From the NCBI GenBank assembly GCA_029959085.1, contig JARWIR010000031.1, positions 4,340,001 to 4,404,000 on the forward strand: a stretch of 64,000 bases of DNA, in the 5' to 3' direction. Both the position numbers and the translations under genes were made by a program. The notes below the pieces were generated by a model that was not told the DNA's origin, ran no database searches, and worked only from the letters and a program-made list of their open reading frames with translations. The DNA is from Nemophila menziesii. Its lineage: Eukaryota > Streptophyta > Magnoliopsida > Boraginales > Hydrophyllaceae. Shown here in pieces: positions 1 through 11,338 of the stretch (positions are counted from its first letter, which is position 1; every line of letters begins with the position of its first letter).

Positions 1-2262
1 GTGAATATTATGCATTTCGTAAAATTACACTAAGTGTCTACGACAACCACTAATACACCACTACCGGCACCACTATCGACTACTCTGTGTTTGACCAGCT
101 AAGCCACCAAAATAAACTATCGTTGGCCATAATAAACATGTTCCGACACATAGCATGTTTCTAAAAGTGACTTTGTTCATTTTCCTATATTGAGCACTTT
201 CGGACAACGCATAGCGACAACACTAAAAAAATCTCTAACACTCGACAAAATTTATGCGCTTTGTAAATGACAGTAAAACCTTAAAAATTTACATTACCCT
301 ATAAGATTAACAAAATAAGGCTTTGTTGTCTTTTAATTGTTGGAGGAACCTGGGGATAACCAACACTTGTGACAATATTAAGCATATTTTTAACACCAAA
401 CATAATTTATATGGTTTGTATACAACACTAATAGTCTAAGAAATTGCATTGACATCTAAGAAGAAAACAATAAATCTTAGTGTTCTTTTAGTTTTGGAAT
501 TAGAGAGGTGATGGTTCGAGTGGTGGTGAGAGGTTCAAGACCCTTTGGGTCAATAGAAAACTAAGAAAACCCTAAAATACCTTATAATTATTAGAAGTTA
601 CAAAAATATCTATTACCACATGGTAAAAAAATTAACAAAAATTAACTTAGAAGTAAAAATGATAAAAAAAAGACATCAAGAACTATTCAAGAAATCGCTG
701 AAGTTTGAGGACCAGTCTGGTTATTTTAACTTTTTTTATAAGTCTCAAATTTGATTAATAAAATTAATATTTCTTCTAGGAATACATTACATCAAGTAGA
801 GTACATACATCCTTTGCCCTTGATTCTTTATAGAAAAGATAATTAACAATGTGCAACCGATTGAAGATTTACCCAACATACGGTAACAACTAACAACAAC
901 TCATAAAAAGTTTTTCTAAAATACCTTCAAAGACTTAGTGCTAAACAAATGTATTTCCTTGCACCAAGAGAATTTTCAACTTTTTAGCCCAATTTACATG
1001 TTGGTGCATACAAGATTGATTGATAGTTATCTGACTTCATTCTATTAAATATAAGAGAGCATATAAAAACAACCATATAATGGTGTTATCAAAGCTGCAT
1101 ATTTAGTATTGTCACACCTAGAACTATATTTCCTTAGAAGCCCACAACCGTTGGAGGAAAAACATCCTACAACATCTTTAGAGGTATATAAGTTACTATA
1201 TATATTATGTTTCATCTACAAATTGGCAATTTAATGAACTTAAATCAACTTTATATTATAAGGATGGTGCTTAATTTCTCATTATTCTAAAAATGCAAGT
1301 AATATTGTATATAATAATTTGGTACCGAACTCAATTCAAGTTGCATGAGGCTTTCACATAAAGGACTCCATTATAATCTGAAGGGATTTTTATATTCTTA
1401 ATATGCTTGTTTGATTTGGGAGTATGATTTTACATAAAGGAACATTTATCTTCATCAGTTAAACGATTGATAACATCATAAAAGTTTCTTAATAGACAAC
1501 AAAATAAATGACCCTAAAATGGTGCATACATACCACTAAATAATGATCATTTTTGAATAAATTTTTAGACATTTAACCTGTCCAAGTTTTACATGCTTAG
1601 CCAAAAGAAAATAAATGTTTAGTTTTTCAGTAATTAGAAATAAGTCAGTGTTATCAGATCACAAATTAGTATCAAGGTCTATACAATAAAGAATGAACTG
1701 GAAAATAGTGGAAAATCTGTGATATAATAAAACCTTCACTAATTATCATTCAATTAAAAACATCCATATTATTTTAAATTAATTGGTACTTATCAATTAT
1801 CCTCCCACCTATTCATTTAAATTGACTAGTGTTTAGTTAAAACTAATTTGTTGTCCATTATGAAGCTGGAATACCCCATATTATGTTACCACTAATTCCA
1901 ACATCAGTCCATATGTTATCTAAATTAGAAAATTTACATCACTTATAATTTATCTATTCTTGATAAAAAATTTAAGAATATTATGTTATATAACAATTTC
2001 TATATATAAACCCCCACAAAGTACAAGGACATGCCATAATTACCAAGTTCCATCTTATAAAAGAAATATATGTCATTATTATCCAAAATTTAAGAAAAAT
2101 TAATCAAAGCAAACCCCAACAATTTATCATACTAAAGGAAGAATTTTTTTAAACTGGAATGCATATAGTTATTGTATAATTTAATTACCTATAGCACAAA
2201 ACTGTTATTGCTGATTTGTAAGATATGGACGATTTTTTGTGTTGAAATATCATGACCACCAA
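1..2262. repeat. Segment A, copy 1 (A1), of a window-wide repeat family
   Basis: The first 60 bases are identical to 40635-40694, and the match continues with scattered substitutions to the Helitron insertion at 2263. Diverged relatives lie at 11339-18745 and 25113-26035. I see no open frame longer than about 70 codons and no recognisable protein on either strand, so I treat it as a non-coding or fully decayed repeat. The left edge is unknown because the window begins here. The family could be an old transposon or duplicated intergenic DNA; the sequence does not decide. Confidence 0.7.
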
Positions 2263-4813
2263 TCTATATTATATGCCACAAGTCGAAAGTCAAAGGACGG
2301 TCCAGATTTTACTAGACCAAAAATATGTGACACCCTAAATGGTCAAGATCTATCCACCTGTTTTTTAATTTATTTCCTCAGCATCATTTTTTTAACTTCC
2401 AACTTCCATTTCTACAAAATATCAACTCCTCAATACCTTTATTAACCATAACAATGACGGTTACTTTTTTGATTTCTTTTTACAAATTAGTGAGTCTTCA
2501 CTTGCATTTCTTCTTCTTCTCTTACATGAAATTTCATATTTTACTTGAAATGTTTTATAGAAGTTACTCAATTATTTTGTTGTTTTGGTAGAATTCTGCA
2601 AGAATACTCCTTATAATTTTTTTTGGGAATGGCTGTAGTGCTAAAATTTTATACTTTTGTTTTCACAACTATTTAGTGCTTTAAAATAGTGAATTTTTTG
2701 ATTTAATATGTTTAGAATTCTCAAAATTTCACATGTTCATATGTATTTTAATTGGTACATTTCAGCATGAATATTCACGCAAGTAATTCTCGATTTACTG
2801 GGTTATATAAGTTTCTTTATAATTTATTTGGAAATGGTTATATGGTTAAATATTTTTAGTTGATGATCTATATTACTAAGGTTTTTTTACCTATGTTTGT
2901 TTGATTAGACAGAGGATAAATTTGTTTAGTTGATGACCAATATTACGCTATTGATTTATTGGATTCTATCATTTCTTTATAATTTTGTTTTCAGAAATAT
3001 TTAGTGTTTTTAAAATAATTAATTTTTGGATTTAATATGTTTAGAACTCCCATATCATTAGCACCTTCGAGGCCTTGGATAATCATCATGAATCATCTAA
3101 TTTTATTTTCATATTATAATATTCAGTTATATTCAATTCACTATTATGATTGTGTTTTATCTGAATTTCAAGTAATGTATACTTTCAAAAGTATCCATAT
3201 CACTAGATGATGATTCTTAATTTCACTTTTTTTCCTTTCATTTTCGCAAGATAATACTTTTCATTTGTTTGCAGTACACTTAAATATGCAAAAGATTAAG
3301 AATTTATTTTATTTCTTTTTAGTGTTCGTCCTTACAAGATTTTATGGGCAACTAATTTTTTTTAGAAATATTCTTTTTAGTTAATGATTAATTTTTGAAT
3401 AATTATTTTATATGTATTTTTTTTGAGTTATTGTTTTATGTGGTTTCAATCCTATTTTAAGATTTTATTAACAAAATTAGAAGAGAATAATATCTTACAG
3501 TATCTTTATAGTAAATGATATGTGAGTTAAAAAGTCTAATCATAATAAAATGTTATTATTTATATGAATTGAGTTATGTGTAATTTGAACAAAAAAATAG
3601 ATAGGCCTAATTTCACTTTTTTTCCTTTCATTTTCGCAAGATAATACTTTTAATTTGTTTGCAGTACACTTAAATATGCAAAAGATTAAGAATTTATTAT
3701 ATTTCTGTTTAAGGTATAAATATTAATTTTATTAAAATTATAGATCCATTCATTAGGTAAATTTAATACAAAAAGGTGTTCCTTATATTAACTACATTTG
3801 CAGGACAATTATGATATGAATCGTGATTAAAGTTTAAAGGACACGAAGGATATGAAACGTAAATAATTTTTTTAGTGAGTTTTTCTATCAATACTACTTT
3901 TTGTACATTGTGTAATTTTTTTCAATTTGTGTAGTTTCCTTGAATACAAATATTCCATATATGATTTTGATGCAAATTTATAATTTTTGAAGTTAGTGCA
4001 TTTGGGTATCTGTTATTGTGGAGACTTTCTCAGATTATGTTTTTCTATTATGTTTATTATGTAGTTTTCCTTAAATTGTATTTGTTTATCTTTATGGTGG
4101 ATATTTTGATAGATTATGTATTTTATTATGATGGATGTTTCCTTTGGTTATTAATATTTTTTGGTTTATTATAGAGAGATAATTTAGATTATTGGACTTT
4201 ATTATAAGTACTAAACCACAGTTGATAGTGTGGATTTTTTAATATCAACTTTTATTGCATGTCATTTTACTAAATCATAAGAATGTAAGTTTACAAAAAG
4301 ACTCATATGATGTTGTTGGAAAAATAAAAATTTCACTGGTTTTAAAAGTAGAGAAGTGGAATTCCAAAATATAGTAAACGAAATAATTCTCAATTAAAAG
4401 AAATACTATTCTATTACAATGAATTGAAAATAACGAAACTTACACGAAAATTCAAGAAAATAACTAATACATACTATACAAAATTGCGTTAAAAATATAT
4501 TCCGGTCGTACCGGTATCTCTAACAATAATTCAACTCTAATCTATAAATTATTAGAATATGAAAAAAGAAAAGAGTAGAAAGTAGAAAGTAGCTATTTCA
4601 GAATTAAGTTTCTTCCATATTCCCTCTAGAATTTTTTTTTCTATTCTCTCTAGAATAGTTTTTTTATCCTCTCTAGAAATGTTTTTTTCTCCTATTCTGT
4701 CTAGAATATTTTTGCTATTCTCTCAAGAATAGTTTCATTTTTCTTCTCTAGAAAAGAAAGTGAAAAGTCACTATTTAAAGAAGAAATGGTAAGACAAAAA
4801 ACCGTCACTCGAA
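2263..4813 (+). mobile_element. Helitron H1, 5' part only (3' part deleted)
   Basis: It begins with TC directly after an A (A|TCTATATTATATGCC), the same start as the complete copy at 42899. The match to 42899-46949 holds, except for a longer internal tandem repeat and a doubled 5' end in the complete copy. At 4813 the similarity stops inside the element and the sequence jumps to the interior of another transposon (matching 59345 onward). The CTAG end with its hairpin is therefore missing. No Rep or helicase coding sequence is visible, so it is a non-autonomous element. Confidence 0.72.
3218..3720 (+). repeat. About 390-bp tandem repeat in Helitron H1 (about 1.3 units)
   Basis: The phrase TAATTTCACTTTTTTTCC starts at 3218 and again at 3608, a period of 390 bp. 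The complete Helitron has three starts of this unit (44786, 45180, 45574), so copy number varies between otherwise similar elements. Confidence 0.75.
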
Positions 4814-4815
4814 AT

Positions 4816-5662
4816 AAAAAGTCTGAATTATTATAAAATTAATTTTTTTGGTTTATGTTTCTTTGGTTTATGTTATTATTTACTTCGGCTGCATAGTCAA
4901 ATAATTGCGATAACAACTTTTTGTATAACACACAAGGGTAATTTGTCTTAAGATGATAATTTGGTCCATCTGTAATATAACAGAGAAGGTTTTGGTCTTG
5001 TAACAAATAGATATAGATGCTTTTGTTTTGGTCTTAAACACATTGCCTAGTAATTCCAATATCATTCAATTCAATTATTCTTGATGAATTGTTATCATTA
5101 TTATCTTCTTTTTCTATAGCTGAATGTTTAAATTTCTTCAAGATTAAAAGTGGCTTCTTTAGAGTTGTTCCCATCAATTCATGATTCCTACTGTATCAAT
5201 TCATGATTCCCACGGGTAATGTATAATTTTCTTGAAATTATCTACTTTAAAATACAAAAAATTTGAAAAAAAGAAATGCGTAAAAAACTTAAATTACTTT
5301 CACCATAAAAAAAAGAAAATTTTTCTTATTACTAAATACTATATTTACATAGAAAAAGGAAAATAGTAAAATTACTCAATCAATTTATTGTTAAAATAAT
5401 TTTTCATGATCTACTCAACAGATTTTTACGTTGAATTTGTTAATAGATTTGTGATGAATTTGTACTTTTTATAAGAAGATCGAAATTTATTAAAGTCTAT
5501 TAAAATCCTAACATAAAAATCCGTCAAACTCTATATAGACTTAAAAAGAATCTTATAAACTCTAGATAGAATTACAACAATCAGTGGATTTTGCAAAGTT
5601 TATGGATTTTAAAAATCCAAAAAAATCTTACAAACTCCCAATTGAATACACCCCCCCCCCCC
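4816..5662 (+). mobile_element. 3' part of a TIR DNA transposon (left end deleted)
   Basis: This stretch matches 59345-60162, the right two-thirds of the complete element at 58809-60160. It ends with the 52-bp terminal repeat (from 5604) and a C run of 12 bases (5651-5662), against 7 in the other copy. The left terminal repeat is absent because the segment is fused to Helitron H1 at 4813-4816. No transposase frame is visible. The superfamily is uncertain. Confidence 0.65.
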
Positions 5663-5663
5663 T

Positions 5664-7400
5664 AAATGAATACCCAAAACCCAAAAATAATCTCAGACCC
5701 ACTCATTCATTATATATATACATTTTCCCACTCATTGCCTCCTCTGTCTATTCTCTCTCCTCTTTTTGCAAAAGCTCTTTTTTGGTCAATAATCTCCTAC
5801 AAATGCTTCAACAGTAAATCTAAAAGCTTTCTATTCAAGTTTCTCCAGAACTAGCATCATTGATTATCAATTTTTCCAAGCTCAATTATTGTGCATCAAC
5901 ATTCATGTTCATGGAATAAAAACTTTGAGTTCATTAGAAATACATGGTGGAAGCTTTGTTTTGTGTTAATAATCAGTAATTTTGTGTAATACTCAGTGAT
6001 TTTGCGTTAGCACCCAACAATTCTACAATAGTTGGATAGAACCTCCATGATACAACAACAAAGGTGTTCAGAAGATATAAGTACATAAATTATTCAAAAT
6101 TTTAATAAACTTAATAAAGTTTCTTCTTTTCTATTGCTCTTTAAAGTTAAATGAATTTATAACAATTAAATGGTAGTTCTTTTGAAATGGATTTGATGAA
6201 TTCACTAACTATGGACTTAAGGATGAGATAGATTCTTAGCTGAATTCATAGTCAACTGTTGTTGTCCTATTTAGAAATGAATTAATTAACTAATTATGTT
6301 TGATTCTTTACACTCAATGATTTTATATCCTAAATGAGGCAGTCCTTGTGAGAATGACTTGATAAATTCAATAACACATGATGTGGTTGAGCTATATTTC
6401 TCTAAATGATCTTAAGGCCCTATAAGGGTAGTTCACAGTGGATAAAAATTCTTATAGATCGCTGATTCTCTTTATTTTGTGATAAAATAATCTAAGTCAC
6501 AAGACATGTTTTTAGGGTTTAGGACTTAGTTGAGGTATTTTCCCCATTATTGATATTTTACACTTTCTTGTCTAATCAAAGTGTTTATGTTATTTTTAGA
6601 GTTTTTATGCGTTAAATATGTGTTAAGTGTGCAGCTCTTAGGTACTTGGATGATATGAACTCAGATATATATTTTTCTGTAATAGAATAATATTACCACA
6701 AGAAATCATTTTGGAAGTTTATTGAACCAAACTAAGGGACTATTCACTAATATTTGACATATCTTGATTTTCTATTGTATCTTGGTCATGTTGTTAATTA
6801 GATAGATTTTTTGCATTAATCTTGTATTAAGTGTGTAGATTTAAGGTACATGTCTAAGATGAGACACCAAGATGTTAGGGGATGTCAAGAAGTCAAGTCC
6901 AAACCCATACCAAGGCGTCGAAAGAGCTAAAAATCACTTTGGAGAAGTAAGAGCGTTTACCAATCATTCCTTGATGTCACTTAATTCAGTCACCATGATT
7001 TAATGCTTAGAGTTTCAGACAAAATTTATTTTGATTTGGATATAGATCGTAGTTAGTGATGTGTGAGAAGTGTCATACGTCAATTTGGAGTTAAGATGAA
7101 TAAATTATACTGATTGCTTCCACTGTGACTCGAATGTGTCCAACACTAGCTAAAAACGGTTGGGCAATTTTTAACCCAACTAAGTGAGTCCATTTGACCT
7201 CAAATGTCTTAGCCTAGTATATATTAATTTTAAAAGCTCATAATGAAGAACACTTGAAATATTAAACTAGAAAAGAGAGATACACGTCTGGAGCAAAAAA
7301 GAGAAGAACAAGAGAAGAGTTTCTACCCAATTTCACAAATCTTTATCATACCATTCTCATTTACATTCAAGTATTATGTTAATTTTTTTATGTTTCACAT
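5664..7400 (+). repeat. Copia-tail-like segment followed by Gypsy-type LTR sequence, copy 1
   Basis: It matches 60163-61900 almost base for base and 20241-21600 with more divergence. The part at 6018-6480 carries imperfect repeats of phrases like GATGAATTCACTAACTATGG, resembling the region before the 3' LTR of the Copia element at 37390-37620. The following 900 bp reads like LTR sequence: AT-rich, ending in a CT-rich stretch near 7320-7380 just before gag-like coding remains. Exact LTR termini, primer site and target duplication were not found. Confidence 0.5.
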
Positions 7401-7939
7401 TATAGACATGATTATCATGTTATTTATCATTATATTTTAGTGTTATATTATGAACTAAACATGTTTTTCTTGAGGATGACTAAGAATATGTTGATGATTG
7501 TTTCTTTTTGTGCCTTAATCAAGTATTGAATAGTGTTAGTGATATTGAGTATCTACCGAGAGGGAAGATGGATTACTAAATTAGCATATAGCCGCTTGAT
7601 GTGTGTTACTGAACCAGGACGTCTTGTAAATAGGGCATAATAACCTATCTTATAAAATCATTTGTAGGGTCACACGAATGAGGTATCTAGTACTGTGGGA
7701 TAAGTTCCGATATACCTGGGTTGGATTTGGGAGTACCTTTGAAAGCCGACTAGTGTGAGAAGACCAGTTCGCCCTTATATCGATAAACATTTAAATAGTT
7801 AACATTTGAAATTACTAGCCGGATTTCAGCATACCTCTCAAGATCCCACACAAGATGTTTATAATGAAAAACTTCCCCAAAAAGCACTCACATCACATCC
7901 ATAAGAAGGTACCTAGAATATTCTACAACAAGCATAAAG

Positions 7940-9566
7940 TTCATATATGTTAATGACGCAAGAGAATTTAAAGTCAAACCAAGAGATATGGAAGACCATT
8001 AAGGAGAGGATAATTCAGCAACGTTGAAATTGCTCAAATATTACGTATCTCAAATTGCTATTCATTTGAATATGTGACCGTAGGGTAAACTTCCTAGCAA
8101 TACTGGGAATTCGTGGAATAATGAATATTGTAACATGATTGCGCTCAGAAGTGGGAACCAACTGCCCCCACCTTTCCCTATTATGAAAGAGCAAGAGTTG
8201 ACTTCAATTAAAAACTAGGTAATTTCTTTTAAAGAAATAGTTGAGCCGGTAATCGTTAATGATAATATTGAAAATCCATAGGAGGAACAAAAGAATATTG
8301 AGGTAGTTGCGAATTAATATTTAACTCCTCTACCATTCCCTTTACGTGTTCAAAATAAGAAGGATGAAAAATATTTTAAGAAGTTTTTTGACATGGTCCA
8401 AAAGTTAAAATCAATTTGCCGTTTGTTGAATCACATGAAAGAGGTGTTTTCCAACAAGTGAAAGTATCTTGAAGGGGAAATGGTTTGTTTACCTAAGGAG
8501 TGTAGTGAAATTTACTAAAGTAAATTGCATCTAAGGTGAAGGATACCAGAAGCTTTAATATTCTTATATAGATTGGTGAATAATGGACTGGGAGAGCGTC
8601 ATACGATTTCGGTGCGAGTATCAATATTATGCCCAAGTCGTTGTATGAAAATCGAGGATTGGGGAAACAAGATCTACTACCATGGTTTTGAAAATGTGAT
8701 ATAGTTCTATCACCCATCCCGAAGGAAAGATATAGGATGTACTCGTCAATACATGTAATTTTTTATCTCAATGTGATTTTATTAGTCTTGAATACGACAT
8801 ATATACAAATGTGTCAATCATCTTGGGGTGTCCATTTTTAATTATAGGGGGGGGCGGGTACTTTGATAGAGCCAAGGAAGAAACCCTTTACGGAATCTCC
8901 TCTTAAACTTGAAGCGATACCACTACCTTAACACTTAAGGTATGCCTTTTTAGGTGTAAATAATACATTACTAGTTTTTTTTTTGCTAAATTGATAGAGC
9001 TTCAATAGAAGGTGTTGTTTTGCGTGATTCGAGCTAACCGAGAGCCAATTGAATGGATTAATGCCGATATCAAATAATTAGTACTACCATTTGTCAACCC
9101 ATTATCGTTCTTGAAGATGAGAAGGCACAATGAGTTGAGGGCAAAGGAGACTTATGCCGGTAATGTAGAACGTACTAAGGTAGGAAGTTATCAAACTATT
9201 AGATGCTGGGATCCCCTTGTCTTACACTAATAATGAATTGTTTAGTTCGGTTCAATGCGTGCCGAAGAAAGGAGGAATCACTACTGGCCTTAATGATAAG
9301 AATGAAGCCATACTGTCGATAACCGTTGTGGGATGGAGAGCGTGTATGTATTATCGGAAATCAAACAAGGCTACAAAGAAGTATCACTTTCCTCTACCTT
9401 TCATAAACTAAATGTTAGACAAGCTTGTAGGGACATAATCTTATTTCTTCCTTGATGACTATTTGGGAAACAATAAAATTTCTGTGGATCCCTCCGATCA
9501 ATACTAAATCACTTTCACAGACCCATTTGGCATCTTTGCCTTTCAAAAGAGGCCACTTGGGTTGTC
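7940..9566 (+). pseudogene. Ty3/Gypsy (Athila-like) gag-protease-RT pseudogene, copy 1
   Basis: Several frames on the plus strand give decayed pieces of a Gypsy polyprotein in the correct order. The gag C-terminus around 8098-8160 reads NTGNSWNNEYCNMIALRSGN, where ALRSG corresponds to the TLRSGK of Athila-type elements. A linker near 8310-8400 reads LTPLPFPLRVQNKKDEKYF. The aspartic protease is at 8602-8650 (YDFGASINIMPKSLYE, catalytic Asp present). The RT N-terminus is near 9025-9060 (REPIEWI) and the RT core at 9247-9566 (SSVQCVPKKGGIT, HFPLPFIN, FGIFAFQKRPLGL). Stops and frameshifts occur throughout. RT stops after PLGL, before the YxDD box; RNase H and integrase are absent. A near-identical copy is at 62450-64000. 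Confidence 0.82.
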
Positions 9567-9775
9567 GGTGGGGTGGTGAAGGAAATGATGAATTATAAAA
9601 CGGGTGATCAATAATAAATAGAGACAATTCTCCAAATTGTCTTGAAGACAACTCATATAGACCCGTGTACTCCCACCCAACCCAATCTTCTTACTAAAGG
9701 CTACTAATAATATTTTACACCATAACCTGTTTTCCCACTAATTATTATACAATTAAAAGTATTATTTTAGCCACT

Positions 9776-9780
<5 letters not shown>
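9567..9780. repeat. Repeat R, copy 1, at the Gypsy truncation point
   Basis: From the point where RT is cut off, the sequence GGTGATCAATAATA through AATTAAAAGTATT matches 50487-50690. In both places it leads into a TA-rich tract. Function unknown; it may be the end of an unidentified element that truncated the Gypsy gene. Confidence 0.6.

Positions 9781-9819
<39 letters not shown>
9781..9819. repeat. (TA)n microsatellite
   Basis: About 19 uninterrupted TA dinucleotides. Confidence 0.95.
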
Positions 9820-9823
<4 letters not shown>

Positions 9824-9827
9824 TAAA

Positions 9828-10150
9828 AACCTAAAATCCAAAAAATATCCCACACCCACTCATTCATTATATATCTATATTTTACCCGCCCATTGCCTTC
9901 CTTGTCTATTCTATTTCCTCTCTTCTGTAAAAGCTCTTTTTGGGCAATAAGTCTCCTACAAATGGTTCAACACTTAGATCTAAAAGCTTTATATTCAAGT
10001 TTCTCAGTATTAGCATCATAGATTATCAATTTTTACAAGCTCAGTTATTGTGCACCAACATTCCAGTTCATGGAAGGAAAACTTCGAGTTTATTTAAAAG
10101 ACAAGGTGGAAAGTTTGTTTTTGGGTTTATAATCAGTAAATTTGTGTAAT
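9828..10150 (+). repeat. Fragment of the segment starting at 5670
   Basis: It matches 5670-5990 with moderate divergence, sharing CCCACTCATTCATTATATAT and CTAAAAGCTTT. It ends in the phrase AATACTC-GATTTTGCGTTAGCAC, which opens the degenerate array to its right. It is a partial duplicate lying between units 1 and 2. Confidence 0.6.
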
Positions 10151-10735
10151 ACTCGTTGATTTTGCGTTAGCACTCAATAATTTTGTGTGTCATTCATAAA
10201 TCAAGTGTAACTTTTAGATTTTTTAATTCTCAGTTATTTTTATGTTAATATTCAACGATTTTACCTAATACTCCGTGTTTGAGTTTTATACTCAATGATT
10301 GTGTGTAATACTCTGAAAATTTAATTGATACCTAGTGAATTTAAACGATAATCAATGAATTTAATAGTAAATTAATGAATTCAGCATATTGATTTTCATG
10401 AATATTTAGTGAACTTATTGATTACTCAATAAATTTACGGAGTACGAGTATTGTTCTACAACATGGATGTTCTTTATTGATTTTATGAGTACTGATGTTT
10501 TTTGTATGTATTACGTGATTTTCTGAGATATCAATTAATTGATAAGAATTTAACATAAAATGATTGAGTATTAAAGAAAAATAGCATAATTACTAAGTAC
10601 TAATTCAAAATCACTGAATATTTTAAAATCCCAAAAGTTACCGTTGATTAATCAGTATTAATGCAAAATTACTAAGTAGTAATGAAAATTCGTGGATTAT
10701 CACAGAAAATAGGTGAGTGTTCTCTAAAAAAATTA
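10146..10735. repeat. Degenerate minisatellite, forward half then inverted half
   Basis: From 10146 to about 10480 the plus strand repeats a loose 20-25 base phrase of the type AATACTCAGTGATTTTGTGT. From about 10550 to 10730 the reverse complement of the same phrase recurs (for example AAAATCACTGAATATT). The two halves together form an imperfect inverted arrangement. No gene is present. Confidence 0.55.
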
Positions 10736-11338
10736 TGTAGTTGACGAAAATTCATAAACTCGAGACTACACAAAGCTTCTTGAGTTGATATGCGAAGCTT
10801 TATAAAGTCAAAGCTACGGATATTTATGGTGGTTGTCTGAAACCTTCGGTGAAACTCGATGCTACAGATCGGGTAGCTACGGAAGATTGAACATGGAAAG
10901 ATTCAAAAAGCTTTGTAAATTGCAATTATACTTGAAACGATAAATAAAAAGGATGAGAGAGTTATATAGAGAGAAAATGTAACGTGTAATAAAAATGTAT
11001 CTTTTGGATTATATATACTCTAAGAGATATTTTTGACCCATAATATGTTAAAGGCTCCTTTAGAAAAAAATATATCTACATATTCCATATTAGATACAAA
11101 AATAACTCGTAACCCCATAAAAAATTAATCCAAAAATAAAAGGTCTCTGACCTGAGATAATTTTATAAAGTCTTGCAAAGGAGGGAAGAAGATTTTTTCT
11201 AGAGTTGTATATTTAAAAAATGACGTAAATACCATCAAGTAAAACCAAACTCACATAAATACAAAAAAAAGTTTCAAAAAAACATTGAGCATTTAAGGGA
11301 GTTACATTGAGTATCTTTAACAAGTTAATATTATTGAC
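10736..11338. other. Unassigned spacer, no gene seen
   Basis: The part at 10740-10900 repeats AAGCTT/AAGCTAC phrases (GCGAAGCTTTATAAAG, AAAGCTACGGATAT, GGTAGCTACGGAAG) and is less AT-rich than its surroundings. The rest is AT-rich. No convincing frame or element end was found. Confidence 0.4.

Noticed and set aside
1..2262. Segment A as an RPA-like or helicase gene of a Helitron
   Set aside because: Minus- and plus-strand translations of A1, A3 and A4 gave no stretch that I could align to RPA, Rep or PIF1-type helicase motifs, and the Helitron boundary lies outside it.
2239..2445. Open frame at the start of Helitron H1 (and a longer 101-codon version at 42875-43180)
   Set aside because: It spans the host-element boundary, and the longer form arises only from the tandem doubling of the Helitron 5' end. 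There is no coding signature.
8493..8717. Minus-strand 74-codon frame, repeated at 62999-63223
   Set aside because: It is antisense to the Gypsy protease pseudogene and is conserved only because the whole block was recently duplicated.
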